This document shows positions 1-8,902 of a stretch of DNA of 64,000 nucleotides, one piece after another. The stretch lies in NCBI RefSeq assembly GCF_001038455.1, contig NZ_LDUY01000007.1, forward strand, positions 25,797 to 89,796. Reading direction: 5' to 3'. A program made the position numbers and the translations under genes. The notes below the pieces were generated by a model. That model did no database searches and was not told the origin of the DNA. It was given only the letters and a program-made list of their open reading frames with translations. Source of the DNA: Fructobacillus sp. EFB-N1. Lineage in GTDB: Bacteria > Bacillota > Bacilli > Lactobacillales > Lactobacillaceae. Position 1 is the stretch's first letter; each line of letters starts with the position of its first letter.

Positions 1-2
1 CC

Positions 3-737
3 ACCCATACAAATGCTGCCGGGACGGCAACGGTGGCCAAAACTGCCTATACAAGCAATGATCAGGCAACTAGTGCGTACAACAAAGTTAAAGATGCCGT
101 CGTGACGGTGCAGAATTTACAAAAATCAGCTGCACTAAGCGATGGTGCATCAGTCTTTGATGACCAAACAAAGGATAAGCAGCAAACCGATTATGAGACA
201 GCAGCCCAGGGATCAGGCGTTGTTGTTAAGATTGGAAAGGATACTGCTGATATCGTGACGAATAACCACGTGATTGAAGGTTCAGCAGCCATCCAGGTCG
301 TTGATGCTAACGGTCAAAAGGCCGAAGCAACTGTTATTAAAACAGATACGGCCAAGGATTTAGCCTTGATTCGCGTGAAGTCAACCGCCTTTAAGCAGGT
401 TGCTAAGCTAGCGGATAGCTCGTCTTTGAAGTCCGGTCAACAGGTGCTGGCTCTTGGATCGCCATTGGGAGCAGCCTATGCCTCAACGATGACGAAGGGT
501 ATTATTTCGTCACCAAACCGGATGCTAGCAATTTCACAGACCAATAATCAAAACGTCCAAGTTATCCAAACAGATGCGGCCATTAACCCTGGTAATTCAG
601 GTGGGGCCTTAATTAATTTGGATGGGGAGGTCGTCGGCATTAGTTCAGCCAAGATTTCGGCTGGTGCTGCTGATACCAATATTGAAGGAATGGGCTTTGC
701 TATTCCAGCTAATACGGTGGCTGCTTTTATTAAATAA
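3..737 (+). CDS. htrA: HtrA/DegP-type serine protease, 5'-truncated by window edge, no PDZ domain
   Basis: Trypsin-fold surface protease for misfolded exported proteins. The frame is open to the window edge, so the N-terminal membrane anchor lies upstream; an internal GTG at 33 is not the likely start. The catalytic triad is visible: His in NNHV (codon at 267), Asp in AKDLALI (357) and Ser in GNSGGAL (597). The protein stops after GMGFAIPANTVAAFIK, exactly where family members normally run on into a PDZ domain, so only the protease domain remains. A hairpin at 739-770 and a terminator follow at once, so no residual PDZ reading frame is seen. Family call is firm; the shortened form is the oddity. 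Confidence 0.9.
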   Translation, partial: THTNAAGTATVAKTAYTSNDQATSAYNKVKDAVVTVQNLQKSAALSDGASVFDDQTKDKQQTDYETAAQGSGVVVKIGKDTADIVTNNHVIEGSAAIQVVDANGQKAEATVIKTDTAKDLALIRVKSTAFKQVAKLADSSSLKSGQQVLALGSPLGAAYASTMTKGIISSPNRMLAISQTNNQNVQVIQTDAAINPGNSGGALINLDGEVVGISSAKISAGAADTNIEGMGFAIPANTVAAFIK

Positions 738-786
738 AAACTGCTCCATACTAGTTAGTACTGAGCAGTTAAAAATGATTAAAAAG

Positions 787-814
787 AAAACCAAGCCTTT
801 TGGCTTGGTTTTTT
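787..814. terminator. Bidirectional rho-independent terminator between htrA and trx
   Basis: Stem AAAACCAAGCC / GGCTTGGTTTT with a short loop and a T-run on the plus strand and an A-run at the 5' side, serving the convergent genes. A second inverted repeat (AACTGCTC / GAGCAGTT, 739-770) lies just before it. Confidence 0.85.
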
Positions 815-831
815 GTTAGAATGAAGTTGAC

Positions 832-1161
832 TTATTGAAGGGTTCCTTCATACCAGTCAGTTACTTGCTTTGGTGTTAGGCGTTCTCCGTGACCAATTTG
901 GTCAACCTTCTTGCCATCAACAAAGAGGACAAAAGAAGGAATACCTCGTAAACCATAGCTTGTTGCTAGGTCCAAGTTGTCATCGCGGTCGGCGTCAATC
1001 CAACCAGCTGTCTTAGAAACTTCATCCTTGATTCCTTGAACGAAAGGTTTGATTACCTTGCAATCACCACACCAGTCGGCAGATAAGAACATTAGCTGCC
1101 GGCCGGGTTGGTCAATAAAGGTTTGAATTTCTTCGTTTGTGTGTTTTTCAGGTTGGTACAT
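832..1161 (-). CDS. Thioredoxin-family protein with WCGDC active site
   Basis: Cytosolic thiol-disulfide oxidoreductase of the thioredoxin fold, 109 residues, the usual length for a single domain. The redox motif is W30-C-G-D-C34, with Asp where classical thioredoxin has Pro; the cis-Pro loop is R-G-I-P75. The start is set by GGAGG about 8 nt upstream on the minus strand. The Asp variant should alter redox potential and partners compared with CGPC thioredoxin (inference), so the call is family-level and not trxA. It sits alone, convergent with htrA. Confidence 0.88.
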   Translation of the reverse strand: MYQPEKHTNEEIQTFIDQPGRQLMFLSADWCGDCKVIKPFVQGIKDEVSKTAGWIDADRDDNLDLATSYGLRGIPSFVLFVDGKKVDQIGHGERLTPKQVTDWYEGTLQ

Positions 1162-1269
1162 GGGATTGACCTCCGTTATTTTTCATCTATTATAGCATGA
1201 AAATCAGGATTAAGAAAATTGGCCTAGTTGTAATCGTGTCGTTATTTGAAAGCAAAATAAGGAAAACTA

Positions 1270-2013
1270 ATGCAGTCAGTAACTGATTTTTACCAAGACC
1301 ATCGAGGACCGGTGATTTCACAGGAATTAACCATCAAAAATGGCTTGAAAAGTGCCTGTGCCCGAAATCAGGCACAGTATTTTAGCCTGGCCAACCAAGG
1401 CCAAACGGATCACGATTGGCAGACCCTTTTGAAGACAGCAACGAAAGTTCAGCTGACAACGAAAAAACCGGTGATGGTTCACGTTCGGGCTAAAGATGTT
1501 CAGCCCGACCAAGTGAAATCAACTTTTCACCACCTGTTGGACCTGGAATTAAACAATTTTCTGCTGGTGACTGGGGATAAGCTGGCAGATAGCAATGGGT
1601 TTTCATCAGCTCAAGAGTTGCTAGTGGCCACTGGCCAAACCGGGTTAGCGAAGCTAAGCTTGGCGACAACTTTAGACGTCAACCAGGTTGCTAACCACGG
1701 TGTTGCCTGGGTGGTTAACCAGACTTTGGCTAAGGACAGGGCTGGGGCGAAAGTTTTGATTAGCCAAATCTTCTTTGACGTGGATAACTTTTTGGCGGTT
1801 CAAGAGGGTTTGAAGATGGGCGGATCGGATTTGATCTTAGTGGCGGGTATCCTTCATTATCCTAGCCAAAATCAGCTTGACTGGGTTCAACGAGTCTTAC
1901 GTCTGACTGTCCCTGATGATTGGCGAGAAAATCCTGATTTGGCCAGCGCCCGTTTAGTTGCAGATTTAACTGACGGCCAGGCGGCAGGGATTCACTATTT
2001 TGCTAATTTTTAA
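1270..2013 (+). CDS. Methylenetetrahydrofolate reductase (MetF)-like protein
   Basis: 247 residues, slightly shorter than typical MetF (about 280-300). MTHFR reduces 5,10-methylene-THF to 5-methyl-THF for methionine synthesis, using FAD and NAD(P)H. Similarity is seen in the order of barrel strands: HVRAKD (71-76), NFLLVTGD (96-103, the MetF 'RGD' strand), SQIFFDVDNFL (165-175, matching the FFFDVESYL-like strand) and LVAGILHYP (190-198). A Glu in VISQEL (15-20) could be the catalytic N-terminal acid. The RBS is AAGGAAA. No metE/metH or folate gene is adjacent, so pathway context is absent and activity is unproven. Confidence 0.6.
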   Translation: MQSVTDFYQDHRGPVISQELTIKNGLKSACARNQAQYFSLANQGQTDHDWQTLLKTATKVQLTTKKPVMVHVRAKDVQPDQVKSTFHHLLDLELNNFLLVTGDKLADSNGFSSAQELLVATGQTGLAKLSLATTLDVNQVANHGVAWVVNQTLAKDRAGAKVLISQIFFDVDNFLAVQEGLKMGGSDLILVAGILHYPSQNQLDWVQRVLRLTVPDDWRENPDLASARLVADLTDGQAAGIHYFANF

Positions 2014-2135
2014 GTGCTTAGGAGGGCTCTTTTGGACGCAGAAGGGTTGAATCGTGGAAAAAAAGATGATGAATGGCTATTTTTCTTCTTCATTCCAAGG
2101 TACAATGGTTTGATTACAACGATTTGGAGACAACC

Positions 2136-3980
2136 ATGTTTAGAAACGTGAAGCGGTTTGTAATTGGCAAGCCGTTGAAAACATTAGAAGCGTCCGACCA
2201 GGCTTTGTCAAAGTCCAAGGCCTTGGCCCTTCTATCATCTGACGCCCTTTCATCCGTTGCTTATGGGACGGAATCGATTACAGCGGTTTTGCTAGCCGGT
2301 GGTGCAGTGGCCCTTTGGCTGCAATTGCCGATTGCGCTCTTAATCTTGCTACTCTTAGCGGCCATTGTTTTGTCTTACCGGCAAATTATCCATGCCTATC
2401 CGAACGGTGGTGGTGCTTATACGGTTGCTAGTAAGAATTGGGGCCCCAAGGTTGGCCTCGTAGCTGGTGGCTCATTGTTAGTTGACTATATGTTAACGGT
2501 TGCGGTGTCGGCATCGGCTGCTGCTGATGCGATTACAGCCGCTATCCCGAGTTTGCTGCCTTTTGCTGTTCCGCTTTCGTTGGTGATTATCCTGATTTTA
2601 ACTGCTTTAAACCTTCGTGGTTTGCGTGAATCGGCTAACTTTTTGATGATTCCGGTCTACTTCTTTATCGTCATTATGGCGGCGACGGTTGGTTATGGTC
2701 TCTTTCAGGCCGCAACCGGGGCGATTGCCTACCATGCTGCCGCAAAAATCGGCACTGATTTTTCGGCTTTATCGCTCATCTTCTTTTTGCGTGCCTTTTC
2801 ATCCGGTTCATCTTCACTAACAGGGGTGGAAGCCATCTCAAATGCGGTGCCAAACTTTAAGGCACCCAAGGAAAAACACGCGGCTGCCACTTTGACGATG
2901 ATGGCCTTAATCTTGGCTAGTTTCTTTTTGGGCATTACTTTTTTGTCTTACTGGTATGGCATTGTGCCAAACAGCCATTCGACGGTTTTGTCGCAAATTG
3001 CCGCCATTACCTATGGCGGTCATGGTCTAGGCTTTTATTTGGTTCAATCAGCCACAACGCTGATTTTAGCAGTGGCGGCCAATACTGGCTTTTCGGCTTT
3101 CCCCGTCTTGGCTGTGAACTTAGCCAAGGATAAGTACCTGCCACACCTCTTTATGGACCAGGGTGACCGGTTGGGCTATTCAAATGGTATTTTGTCGTTG
3201 TCCTTTGGGGCCATGATTTTGACCGTGATTTTTCATGGATCGACCGACGCCTTGATTCCGCTGTATGCAGTTGGGGTTTTCGTACCTTTTACGCTGTCTC
3301 AGTCGGGGATGATTATCCATTGGTGGCGGTTGAAGCCAAAGTTTTGGTGGGGGAAGGCGGCTATTAATTTCCTTGGTGCCTTTATGTCGGCTGCCTTGGT
3401 CATCGTCTTATTTGCGACCCGATTAACCCATGTTTGGCCGTACTTGATTATCATGCCAGCGGTCTTGACCGTATTCTTTAAAATTAGGAAGCACTACGAT
3501 GCGGTTTCCAAGCAATTACGTTTACAGTATCTCGACCAAAAGGAACAAAAGCACCTAGAATATGCTGGCTCGACAGCAATTGTCCTTGTTTCCAACTTAA
3601 CGCAGGTAACGGCTGAGGCCATCGACTATGCGCAATCCGTTGCGACCAAGGTAGTGGCCATGCACGTTTCCTTTGATATTAATCCTGCCAAGGAAGAAAA
3701 AATTGCTAAGCAGTTTGCGGCTAATTTCCCAGACGTCCGTTATGTCGATGTGCATTCTTCTTACCGGTCAATCGTCAAGCCAGTGGTTGGCTTTGTAACC
3801 AAGGTTTCGCATCAATCTGAAAAGATTAATCATTCGGTAACGGTCATTATTCCACAGTTCGTACCGAAGAAGCCTTGGCAAAATATTTTGCATAATCAGT
3901 CTTCACTGCGGTTGCGAGCAGCCTTATCGGCCATGGATAATATCTCGATTTCGACCTATTATTATCATCTTTCAGAATAA
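2136..3980 (+). CDS. kimA: KimA-type potassium/proton symporter (APC superfamily)
   Basis: High-affinity K+ importer of the KUP/KimA branch of the APC superfamily, 614 residues, in the cytoplasmic membrane. About 12 membrane segments fill residues 30-460; conserved KimA signatures are LSSDALSSVAYGTES, YPNGGGAYTVA, GGSLLVDYMLTVAVS, SLTGVEAISNAVP and AANTGFSAFP. A soluble C-terminal domain follows (about 460-614), as in Bacillus subtilis KimA (YdaO). A 63-nt in-frame extension exists upstream, but ATG 2136 has a GGAGA site 8 nt before it and matches the family N-terminus. In Bacillus the gene lies under a c-di-AMP riboswitch; the 122-nt gap here is too short for one. Confidence 0.88.
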   Translation: MFRNVKRFVIGKPLKTLEASDQALSKSKALALLSSDALSSVAYGTESITAVLLAGGAVALWLQLPIALLILLLLAAIVLSYRQIIHAYPNGGGAYTVASKNWGPKVGLVAGGSLLVDYMLTVAVSASAAADAITAAIPSLLPFAVPLSLVIILILTALNLRGLRESANFLMIPVYFFIVIMAATVGYGLFQAATGAIAYHAAAKIGTDFSALSLIFFLRAFSSGSSSLTGVEAISNAVPNFKAPKEKHAAATLTMMALILASFFLGITFLSYWYGIVPNSHSTVLSQIAAITYGGHGLGFYLVQSATTLILAVAANTGFSAFPVLAVNLAKDKYLPHLFMDQGDRLGYSNGILSLSFGAMILTVIFHGSTDALIPLYAVGVFVPFTLSQSGMIIHWWRLKPKFWWGKAAINFLGAFMSAALVIVLFATRLTHVWPYLIIMPAVLTVFFKIRKHYDAVSKQLRLQYLDQKEQKHLEYAGSTAIVLVSNLTQVTAEAIDYAQSVATKVVAMHVSFDINPAKEEKIAKQFAANFPDVRYVDVHSSYRSIVKPVVGFVTKVSHQSEKINHSVTVIIPQFVPKKPWQNILHNQSSLRLRAALSAMDNISISTYYYHLSE

Positions 3981-4015
3981 AAATCAGCTAGTCAATCATC
4001 GCGATGATTGGTGAA

Positions 4016-4044
4016 AAAAAGCCTCCAAATTTTTGGAGGCTTTT
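4016..4044. terminator. Bidirectional terminator between kimA and gatD
   Basis: Near-perfect stem AAAAAGCCTCCAAA / TTTGGAGGCTTTT between convergent genes. A smaller hairpin (AATCATC / GATGATT) precedes it at 3995-4010. Confidence 0.88.
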
Positions 4045-4057
4045 GTATTGCTGATTT

Positions 4058-4789
4058 TTAGAAAGTTTCGGTAGGGACTTGATTTAACTTAGCTTGCCAA
4101 TTAATGTCTGGATACTTACGAGACAAGGCTGTTGCCAAGACACGCTTGGCCAGGTTACCATTACGGGTGAAGATTGGGCCGTGGAAGTAAGAACCGTAAA
4201 CGTTGTGATAAATCACGCCCTCGGTCTTGTCCATGCCATTATTGCCTTGGCCGGTGGTGACGGTTCCCAAGGCCTTCTCACCCTTGCCCAAGAATGTCCG
4301 ACCCTGGTGGTTTTCAAAGCCGTGGTATTCTTCGCCGGTTTCGTTATTTTTGATGACGATATTACCAGTTAGTCGGCTACCATTGAGGGTTTTAACCTGG
4401 TCATCAGTCATATTAGTGGTGTAGTGGTCCATGACCCCGATACCATCGACTTTGGTCCCATCGGCCATTTCCATATAATGACCTAGGAGCTGGAAACCAC
4501 CGCAGACGGCTAAAAGTGGACCATCGTTTTCGATGTATTCTTTTAGGCCATCAGCCTTGGCTTTCAAATCGTTAGCCACGATAGTTTCTTCGTAGTCCTG
4601 GCCTCCGCCAAAGAGGACAAAGTCGTAAGCTTTGGGATTGAAGTCCTCATTGAGCGAAACGAGGCGGTCGTCAACGTCGACGCCAATTTGCTTGGCATAG
4701 TAACGCAGGGCAATGATGTTACCGTAGTCACCATAGGTGTTCATTAAATCACCGTAGAGGTGGGCTAGTTCGAGTGTGTAGTCAGCCAT
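4058..4789 (-). CDS. gatD: Lipid II isoglutaminyl synthase, glutaminase subunit GatD
   Basis: CobQ-like class I glutamine amidotransferase, 243 residues, that releases ammonia from glutamine for MurT, which amidates the alpha-carboxyl of D-Glu in lipid II. The nucleophile Cys96 lies in LAVCGGFQLLG and the catalytic His203 in GSYFHGPIF. The start ATG shares one base with the murT stop (TAATG), with GGAGG inside the murT end, so translation is coupled. Such amidation makes the stem peptide a better substrate for transpeptidases and for branching enzymes such as FemX elsewhere in this window. Confidence 0.92.
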   Translation of the reverse strand: MADYTLELAHLYGDLMNTYGDYGNIIALRYYAKQIGVDVDDRLVSLNEDFNPKAYDFVLFGGGQDYEETIVANDLKAKADGLKEYIENDGPLLAVCGGFQLLGHYMEMADGTKVDGIGVMDHYTTNMTDDQVKTLNGSRLTGNIVIKNNETGEEYHGFENHQGRTFLGKGEKALGTVTTGQGNNGMDKTEGVIYHNVYGSYFHGPIFTRNGNLAKRVLATALSRKYPDINWQAKLNQVPTETF

Positions 4790-6147
4790 TAATATTCCTC
4801 CTGAATGTAACCATGGTTTTTTAAGACGGCTCGAATTTGGAGCATCGCCGTGTAAGTAGCGGCCAGATAAATCTTTTTAGTTGGTGCCTGGTCGATTGCT
4901 TTTAGGATATCTTCCGTCTTTTGGTAGGTGCCATCGAGGTCAAAACCGGCCATCTTCAAGCGGACAGTGATGTCCTTGTAGCGTTCACCGCCGGTTGATA
5001 AGGAGGCTAATCTTGAGTCATGGAGGCGTTCGAATTCAGCGTCCCAAATCCAAGAAGTATCAATTCCATCCGCATAATTGGCATTGAGCAACGTAATTAA
5101 AGTGAAGGGATCTTTTTCCGTTTCCATCATATCGATAACGGAGTTTGTCCCAACGGGATTTTTGATGAGCAAAATCGTGACATCCTTGCTATCGACATTA
5201 AGTGATTCCTGGCGACCGAAAACCTGCTTATCTTCTTCAAAGGCCTTCTTAATATCTGCAGGGCTGACATCAAAGGTCCGGCCAACAGCATAGGCTGCCA
5301 ATGCATTGTAGATGTTGTAGAGGCCACCAATGGCAATCTTGTAAGATGTGCCATCGAGGTCAAAGGCAGAAGACTTTGGTGTTAACTCGTTTAATGCCGT
5401 TACAGCATAGTCGAGTTTGGGACGCTTGAAACCGTCGGTTGTTGAAAAATAGCGGCCGAGGTTCGCGTAAGTAATGAAGTCATAGTGGAGGACGGAGTTG
5501 TCCGTTGGGGAAAGGATACCATCCGTATTTGTTGGTGCCTTCAAGTCTTTAAAATCAGCTTCCTTGACGTTGTCAAAGCCATAATAAATCCGCTGATTTG
5601 AGTAAGAACCGCGAGCAAAGATGGGCGAATCAGCGTTGGTAATCACCGTTGCGTTTGGTGCCTGGTTAATGCCGGCGATAATCTTATCGTAAGTGGAATA
5701 AATTTCACCGTAGCGGTCGAGTTGGTCGCGGAAGAGGTTGGTGAGAACAAAGTATTTTGGTTCAATGGCCTTTGCCAAAGACAAAACATTGGCTTCATCA
5801 ACCTCCAAGACCGCAACCGGTTTTTTCCCATTGGGTGATGGCTTCACCTTTGTTGTTAGAAGCGTACCGACAATTCCCTGGACCATGTTGGAACCAGATG
5901 GGTTGGTCACTACTGTGTAACCGCCGGCCCGTAAAACCCGGGTAATCAAAGCGGTTGTCAACGTTTTTCCATTTGTCCCCGTGACAATGACTAGGTCAAA
6001 TTCTTTTTCAATGGTCTGTAAAACTTCTGGATCAATCTTAACGGCTAGCTTGCCGGGCAAAGAAGTGCCACCGCGCTTTAAGATGTTGCGGAGCAAAAAA
6101 TGACTACTTTTGGCCGTAAATTTGGCTAACTGACTTTTTACTGACAT
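4789..6147 (-). CDS. murT: Lipid II isoglutaminyl synthase, Mur-ligase-like subunit MurT, cysteine-free
   Basis: ATP-dependent Mur ligase homologue, 452 residues, partner of GatD. The P-loop is VTGTNGKT (55-62); the central Mur domain contains VLEVDEAN (113-120) and LTNLFRDQLDRYGE; the C-terminal half is the DUF1727-type domain carrying VGTNS and LLNANYADGIDTSW. Most MurT proteins carry a four-Cys zinc ribbon inserted in the central domain; the matching stretch here (about 210-243, with HYDFITYANLGRY and DGFKRP) keeps the surrounding residues but has no Cys, and none occurs in the whole protein. The leader is an A/G-rich RBS (GGGGGA) next to the ATG. Confidence 0.92.
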   Translation of the reverse strand: MSVKSQLAKFTAKSSHFLLRNILKRGGTSLPGKLAVKIDPEVLQTIEKEFDLVIVTGTNGKTLTTALITRVLRAGGYTVVTNPSGSNMVQGIVGTLLTTKVKPSPNGKKPVAVLEVDEANVLSLAKAIEPKYFVLTNLFRDQLDRYGEIYSTYDKIIAGINQAPNATVITNADSPIFARGSYSNQRIYYGFDNVKEADFKDLKAPTNTDGILSPTDNSVLHYDFITYANLGRYFSTTDGFKRPKLDYAVTALNELTPKSSAFDLDGTSYKIAIGGLYNIYNALAAYAVGRTFDVSPADIKKAFEEDKQVFGRQESLNVDSKDVTILLIKNPVGTNSVIDMMETEKDPFTLITLLNANYADGIDTSWIWDAEFERLHDSRLASLSTGGERYKDITVRLKMAGFDLDGTYQKTEDILKAIDQAPTKKIYLAATYTAMLQIRAVLKNHGYIQEEY

Positions 6148-6241
6148 AAAAAAGTCCCCCTTTTTCTAAACTCTTATTTTACCATGCACCTGGCGAATTT
6201 TCCCTAAAATGGTCTAGGCAGTCGAGTTATGATTAAAAAAT

Positions 6242-6250
6242 TGCTATAAT
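6242..6250 (+). promoter_or_regulatory. Extended -10 promoter for the tdk operon
   Basis: TGCTATAAT matches the extended -10 consensus 38 nt before the tdk start; no convincing -35 is visible. It lies in the divergent gap between murT and tdk. Confidence 0.4.
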
Positions 6251-6287
6251 AGATTGATAGAATAGATGGAAGAAGTGAGGCGAAAAC

Positions 6288-6878
6288 GTGGCACAACTGT
6301 ACTTTGAATATGGGGCGATGGGCTCTGGCAAATCAATTGAAATTTTGAAAGTCGCTCATAATTATGAATCTCAAGACAAAGAGGTCTTGTTGCTAACGCC
6401 CTTAGTGGATGACCGCGATGGGATTGGCGTGATTGCCTCACGAATTGGGTTAAAGCGACCAGCGACGGTTGTGGCCGAGGATGAAAATCTCTATAAAATG
6501 ATTAGGGCCCGCAAGAACGATAAATTAGCGGCTGTCTTGGTTGATGAGGCGCAATTTTTAAGGGCGAATCAGGTCGATCAATTGGCCTACGTAGTCGATG
6601 ATTTAAACTTGCCTGTGATGGCCTTTGGCCTCAAGCAGGATGCCTTTAACCACCTGTTTGAAGGGTCACGTCGCTTGTTGGAGACTGCCGATAAGCTTGA
6701 AGAGATGAAAACGATTTGCTCGTTTTGTGGTAAAAAGGCAACGACCCAACTGCGAATTGCCAATGGCCAACCGCAGTATTCTGGTAACCAGGTGCAAATC
6801 GGGGGGGATGAGTCTTACTTGCCAACCTGCCGCAAACATTGGTACCACCCAATTTTAGAAATGATTCCAAATAATTAA
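6288..6878 (+). CDS. tdk: Thymidine kinase
   Basis: Salvage enzyme phosphorylating thymidine to dTMP with ATP, 196 residues, type II family. P-loop GAMGSGKS (9-16), Walker B-like VDEAQF (85-90), and the zinc site C144-x2-C147 with C181-R-K-H184. The GTG start follows an AGTGAGG site. It is the first gene of a tight run with prfA (9-nt gap), an arrangement common in Firmicutes. It is one of the few proteins here that keeps its structural cysteines. Confidence 0.93.
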   Translation: MAQLYFEYGAMGSGKSIEILKVAHNYESQDKEVLLLTPLVDDRDGIGVIASRIGLKRPATVVAEDENLYKMIRARKNDKLAAVLVDEAQFLRANQVDQLAYVVDDLNLPVMAFGLKQDAFNHLFEGSRRLLETADKLEEMKTICSFCGKKATTQLRIANGQPQYSGNQVQIGGDESYLPTCRKHWYHPILEMIPNN

Positions 6879-6887
6879 GGAGACACG

Positions 6888-7967
6888 ATGGATCCGATAT
6901 TTTCACAATTACAAGCGGTCGTGGACCATTACGATGAATTGAATCAAATGCTAGCCGATCCCGAAGTCATGAGCGATTCAAAGAATTACATGGCGCTGTC
7001 AAAAGAAGCGGGTGGCATTCGCGAAACGGTTGAAACATTCAAGCGCTACCAACAGGTCGTCAACGACTTGCTTGAGGCCGAAGAACTCTTAGGGGATGCT
7101 GAAATGGGTGAATTAGCCAAGGAAGATCTGGCGACACTCAAACCTGAAAAGGCCGAACTAGAGGAAAAGCTAAAGGTCTTGATGTTGCCCACTGACCCCA
7201 ACGATGATAAAAACATCATTATGGAAATTCGTGGTGCTGCGGGTGGGGATGAGTCGTCCTTGTTTGCGGCTGATTTGCTAGGAATGTACCGCCGTTACGC
7301 TGAAAATCAGGGCTGGTCATTGCAGATTGTTGATGAAACGACAACTGAAGTTGGTGGCTATAAGGAAGTCGTGGCGATGATTGTTGGTAACAACGTTTAT
7401 TCAAAGTTGAAATTTGAATCGGGTGCCCACCGTGTGCAACGAGTGCCATCAACGGAAACACAAGGCCGAATCCACACCTCAACTGCTACGGTCGGTGTGA
7501 TGCCAGAGTTCGAAGAAGTCGATGCAGAAGGATTAATTGATCCAAAAGATGTCCGTGAGGATGTTTACCGGTCATCTGGTGCCGGTGGTCAGCACGTTAA
7601 CAAGACGTCTTCAGCGATTCGCTTGACCCACGAACCAACAGGGATTACGGTGGCCATGCAAGACGAACGGTCCCAGCAACAAAACCGAGCCCGGGCCTGG
7701 AAAATTTTGAACGCCCGTGTTTACGACCACTTTGCCCAGGAAAACGAGGCGGAGTATGCCGAACAGCGGAAAACTGCTGTCGGATCTGGGGCTCGTTCCG
7801 AACGAATTCGAACTTATAACTACCCACAAAACCGGGTGACAGACCACCGCATTGGCTTGACTTTGAATAAGTTGGACCGGATTATTGCCGGTGACTTAGA
7901 TGAAATCATTGATGCTTTGGTCTTAGCCGAACAAACAGCTAAGCTGGCGGAGTTAAATCAGCAATAA
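6888..7967 (+). CDS. prfA: Peptide chain release factor 1
   Basis: Ribosomal termination factor reading UAA and UAG, 359 residues. The GGQ motif is at 233-235 ([11 protein letters not shown]) and the codon-recognition tripeptide is PST (187-189, in [10 protein letters not shown]), which is the RF1 PxT type and not the SPF of RF2. No internal frameshift is present, again against RF2. AAGGAG lies just before the ATG; the stop overlaps the prmC start by one base (TAATG), coupling it to the methyltransferase that modifies its GGQ glutamine. Confidence 0.96.
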   Translation: MDPIFSQLQAVVDHYDELNQMLADPEVMSDSKNYMALSKEAGGIRETVETFKRYQQVVNDLLEAEELLGDAEMGELAKEDLATLKPEKAELEEKLKVLMLPTDPNDDKNIIMEIRGAAGGDESSLFAADLLGMYRRYAENQGWSLQIVDETTTEVGGYKEVVAMIVGNNVYSKLKFESGAHRVQRVPSTETQGRIHTSTATVGVMPEFEEVDAEGLIDPKDVREDVYRSSGAGGQHVNKTSSAIRLTHEPTGITVAMQDERSQQQNRARAWKILNARVYDHFAQENEAEYAEQRKTAVGSGARSERIRTYNYPQNRVTDHRIGLTLNKLDRIIAGDLDEIIDALVLAEQTAKLAELNQQ

Positions 7968-8902
7968 TGACACAAGAAAAAACTGACTGGCAACAGACAC
8001 ATCGCCCAAATCAGGCAGGCTCCGAAAAAACGGTTCAGATTTCACTTTTAGAAGCGCGCAAGTGGGCGCTCAAGGAACTGGCGGCGGCCGGTTTGGATGC
8101 AGACGAGGCGAGTGATAACGTTGACTTTCTTTTAACAGGCGCTTTGAAAGTGAACTACGGGATGCTACGGGCCAACCTAACCCGGCAAATGCACCCCTGG
8201 TTAACCAAGCGCTGGCCAACATGGATTGCCCAGTTGCTCAAGGGCGTTCCTGCCCAGTATGTTCTCGGGCAGGCACCCTTTTATGGTCGCGAGTTCGTGG
8301 TTGATGACCGGGTCTTGATTCCCCGTCCAGAAACGGAACTATTGGTTGACTGGGTTTTGAGCGATTTGAAGGCTAAGGGTGAGCAGGCCCCGACCATTTT
8401 AGACGTTGGGACAGGGTCTGGCGCGATTATCTTGACGTTGGCTCAGGAGTTACCAGACGTTCGAGGAATTGGCCTTGATATTTCGTTGGATGCTTTGGCA
8501 GTGGCCAAGAAAAACCGCCACCAATTCGAATTGGCGAATCGCGTTGGCTTGATGCATTCCGACCTTTTTACAGCGGTGGCCGACCAACGCTTTGACGTTA
8601 TCGTTTCTAACCCGCCTTATATCCGACCGGATGGACAGGAAGAAATGGATAAATCAGTGGTGGCCTTCGAGCCTGATTTGGCCTTGTACGCCCCAAATGG
8701 TGGCAAAGCCCTCTATGAACGAATGGCGCATGGCTTAGAAAAACAGCTGACGCCAGGCGGGGTAGCCTACTTTGAAATCGGCTATGATCAAGGCGAAGCG
8801 TTAACTAAGGTCTTCCAAGACCAATTACCAACAGCAACAGTGACATTGAAGCAGGATTTAGCCGGTCTTGACCGGATGATCCGGGTACAGTTAAAAAAAT
8901 GA
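7967..8902 (+). CDS. prmC: Release factor glutamine N5-methyltransferase
   Basis: SAM-dependent enzyme methylating the Gln of the GGQ motif in RF1 and RF2, 311 residues. SAM-binding motif I is LDVGTGSGAI (145-154); the catalytic NPPY is at 215-218 in VSNPPYIRP. A hydrophilic N-terminal extension of about 25 residues precedes the usual helical substrate domain; a later start is possible but the TAATG overlap with prfA favours the one given. The 3' end overlaps sua5 by 4 nt (ATGA). Confidence 0.94.
   Translation: MTQEKTDWQQTHRPNQAGSEKTVQISLLEARKWALKELAAAGLDADEASDNVDFLLTGALKVNYGMLRANLTRQMHPWLTKRWPTWIAQLLKGVPAQYVLGQAPFYGREFVVDDRVLIPRPETELLVDWVLSDLKAKGEQAPTILDVGTGSGAIILTLAQELPDVRGIGLDISLDALAVAKKNRHQFELANRVGLMHSDLFTAVADQRFDVIVSNPPYIRPDGQEEMDKSVVAFEPDLALYAPNGGKALYERMAHGLEKQLTPGGVAYFEIGYDQGEALTKVFQDQLPTATVTLKQDLAGLDRMIRVQLKK

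Noticed and set aside
2014..2135. ydaO/c-di-AMP riboswitch before kimA
   Set aside because: The gap is too short and lacks the conserved core.
6888..7967. Release factor 2 instead of 1
   Set aside because: No programmed frameshift and the recognition tripeptide is of PxT type.
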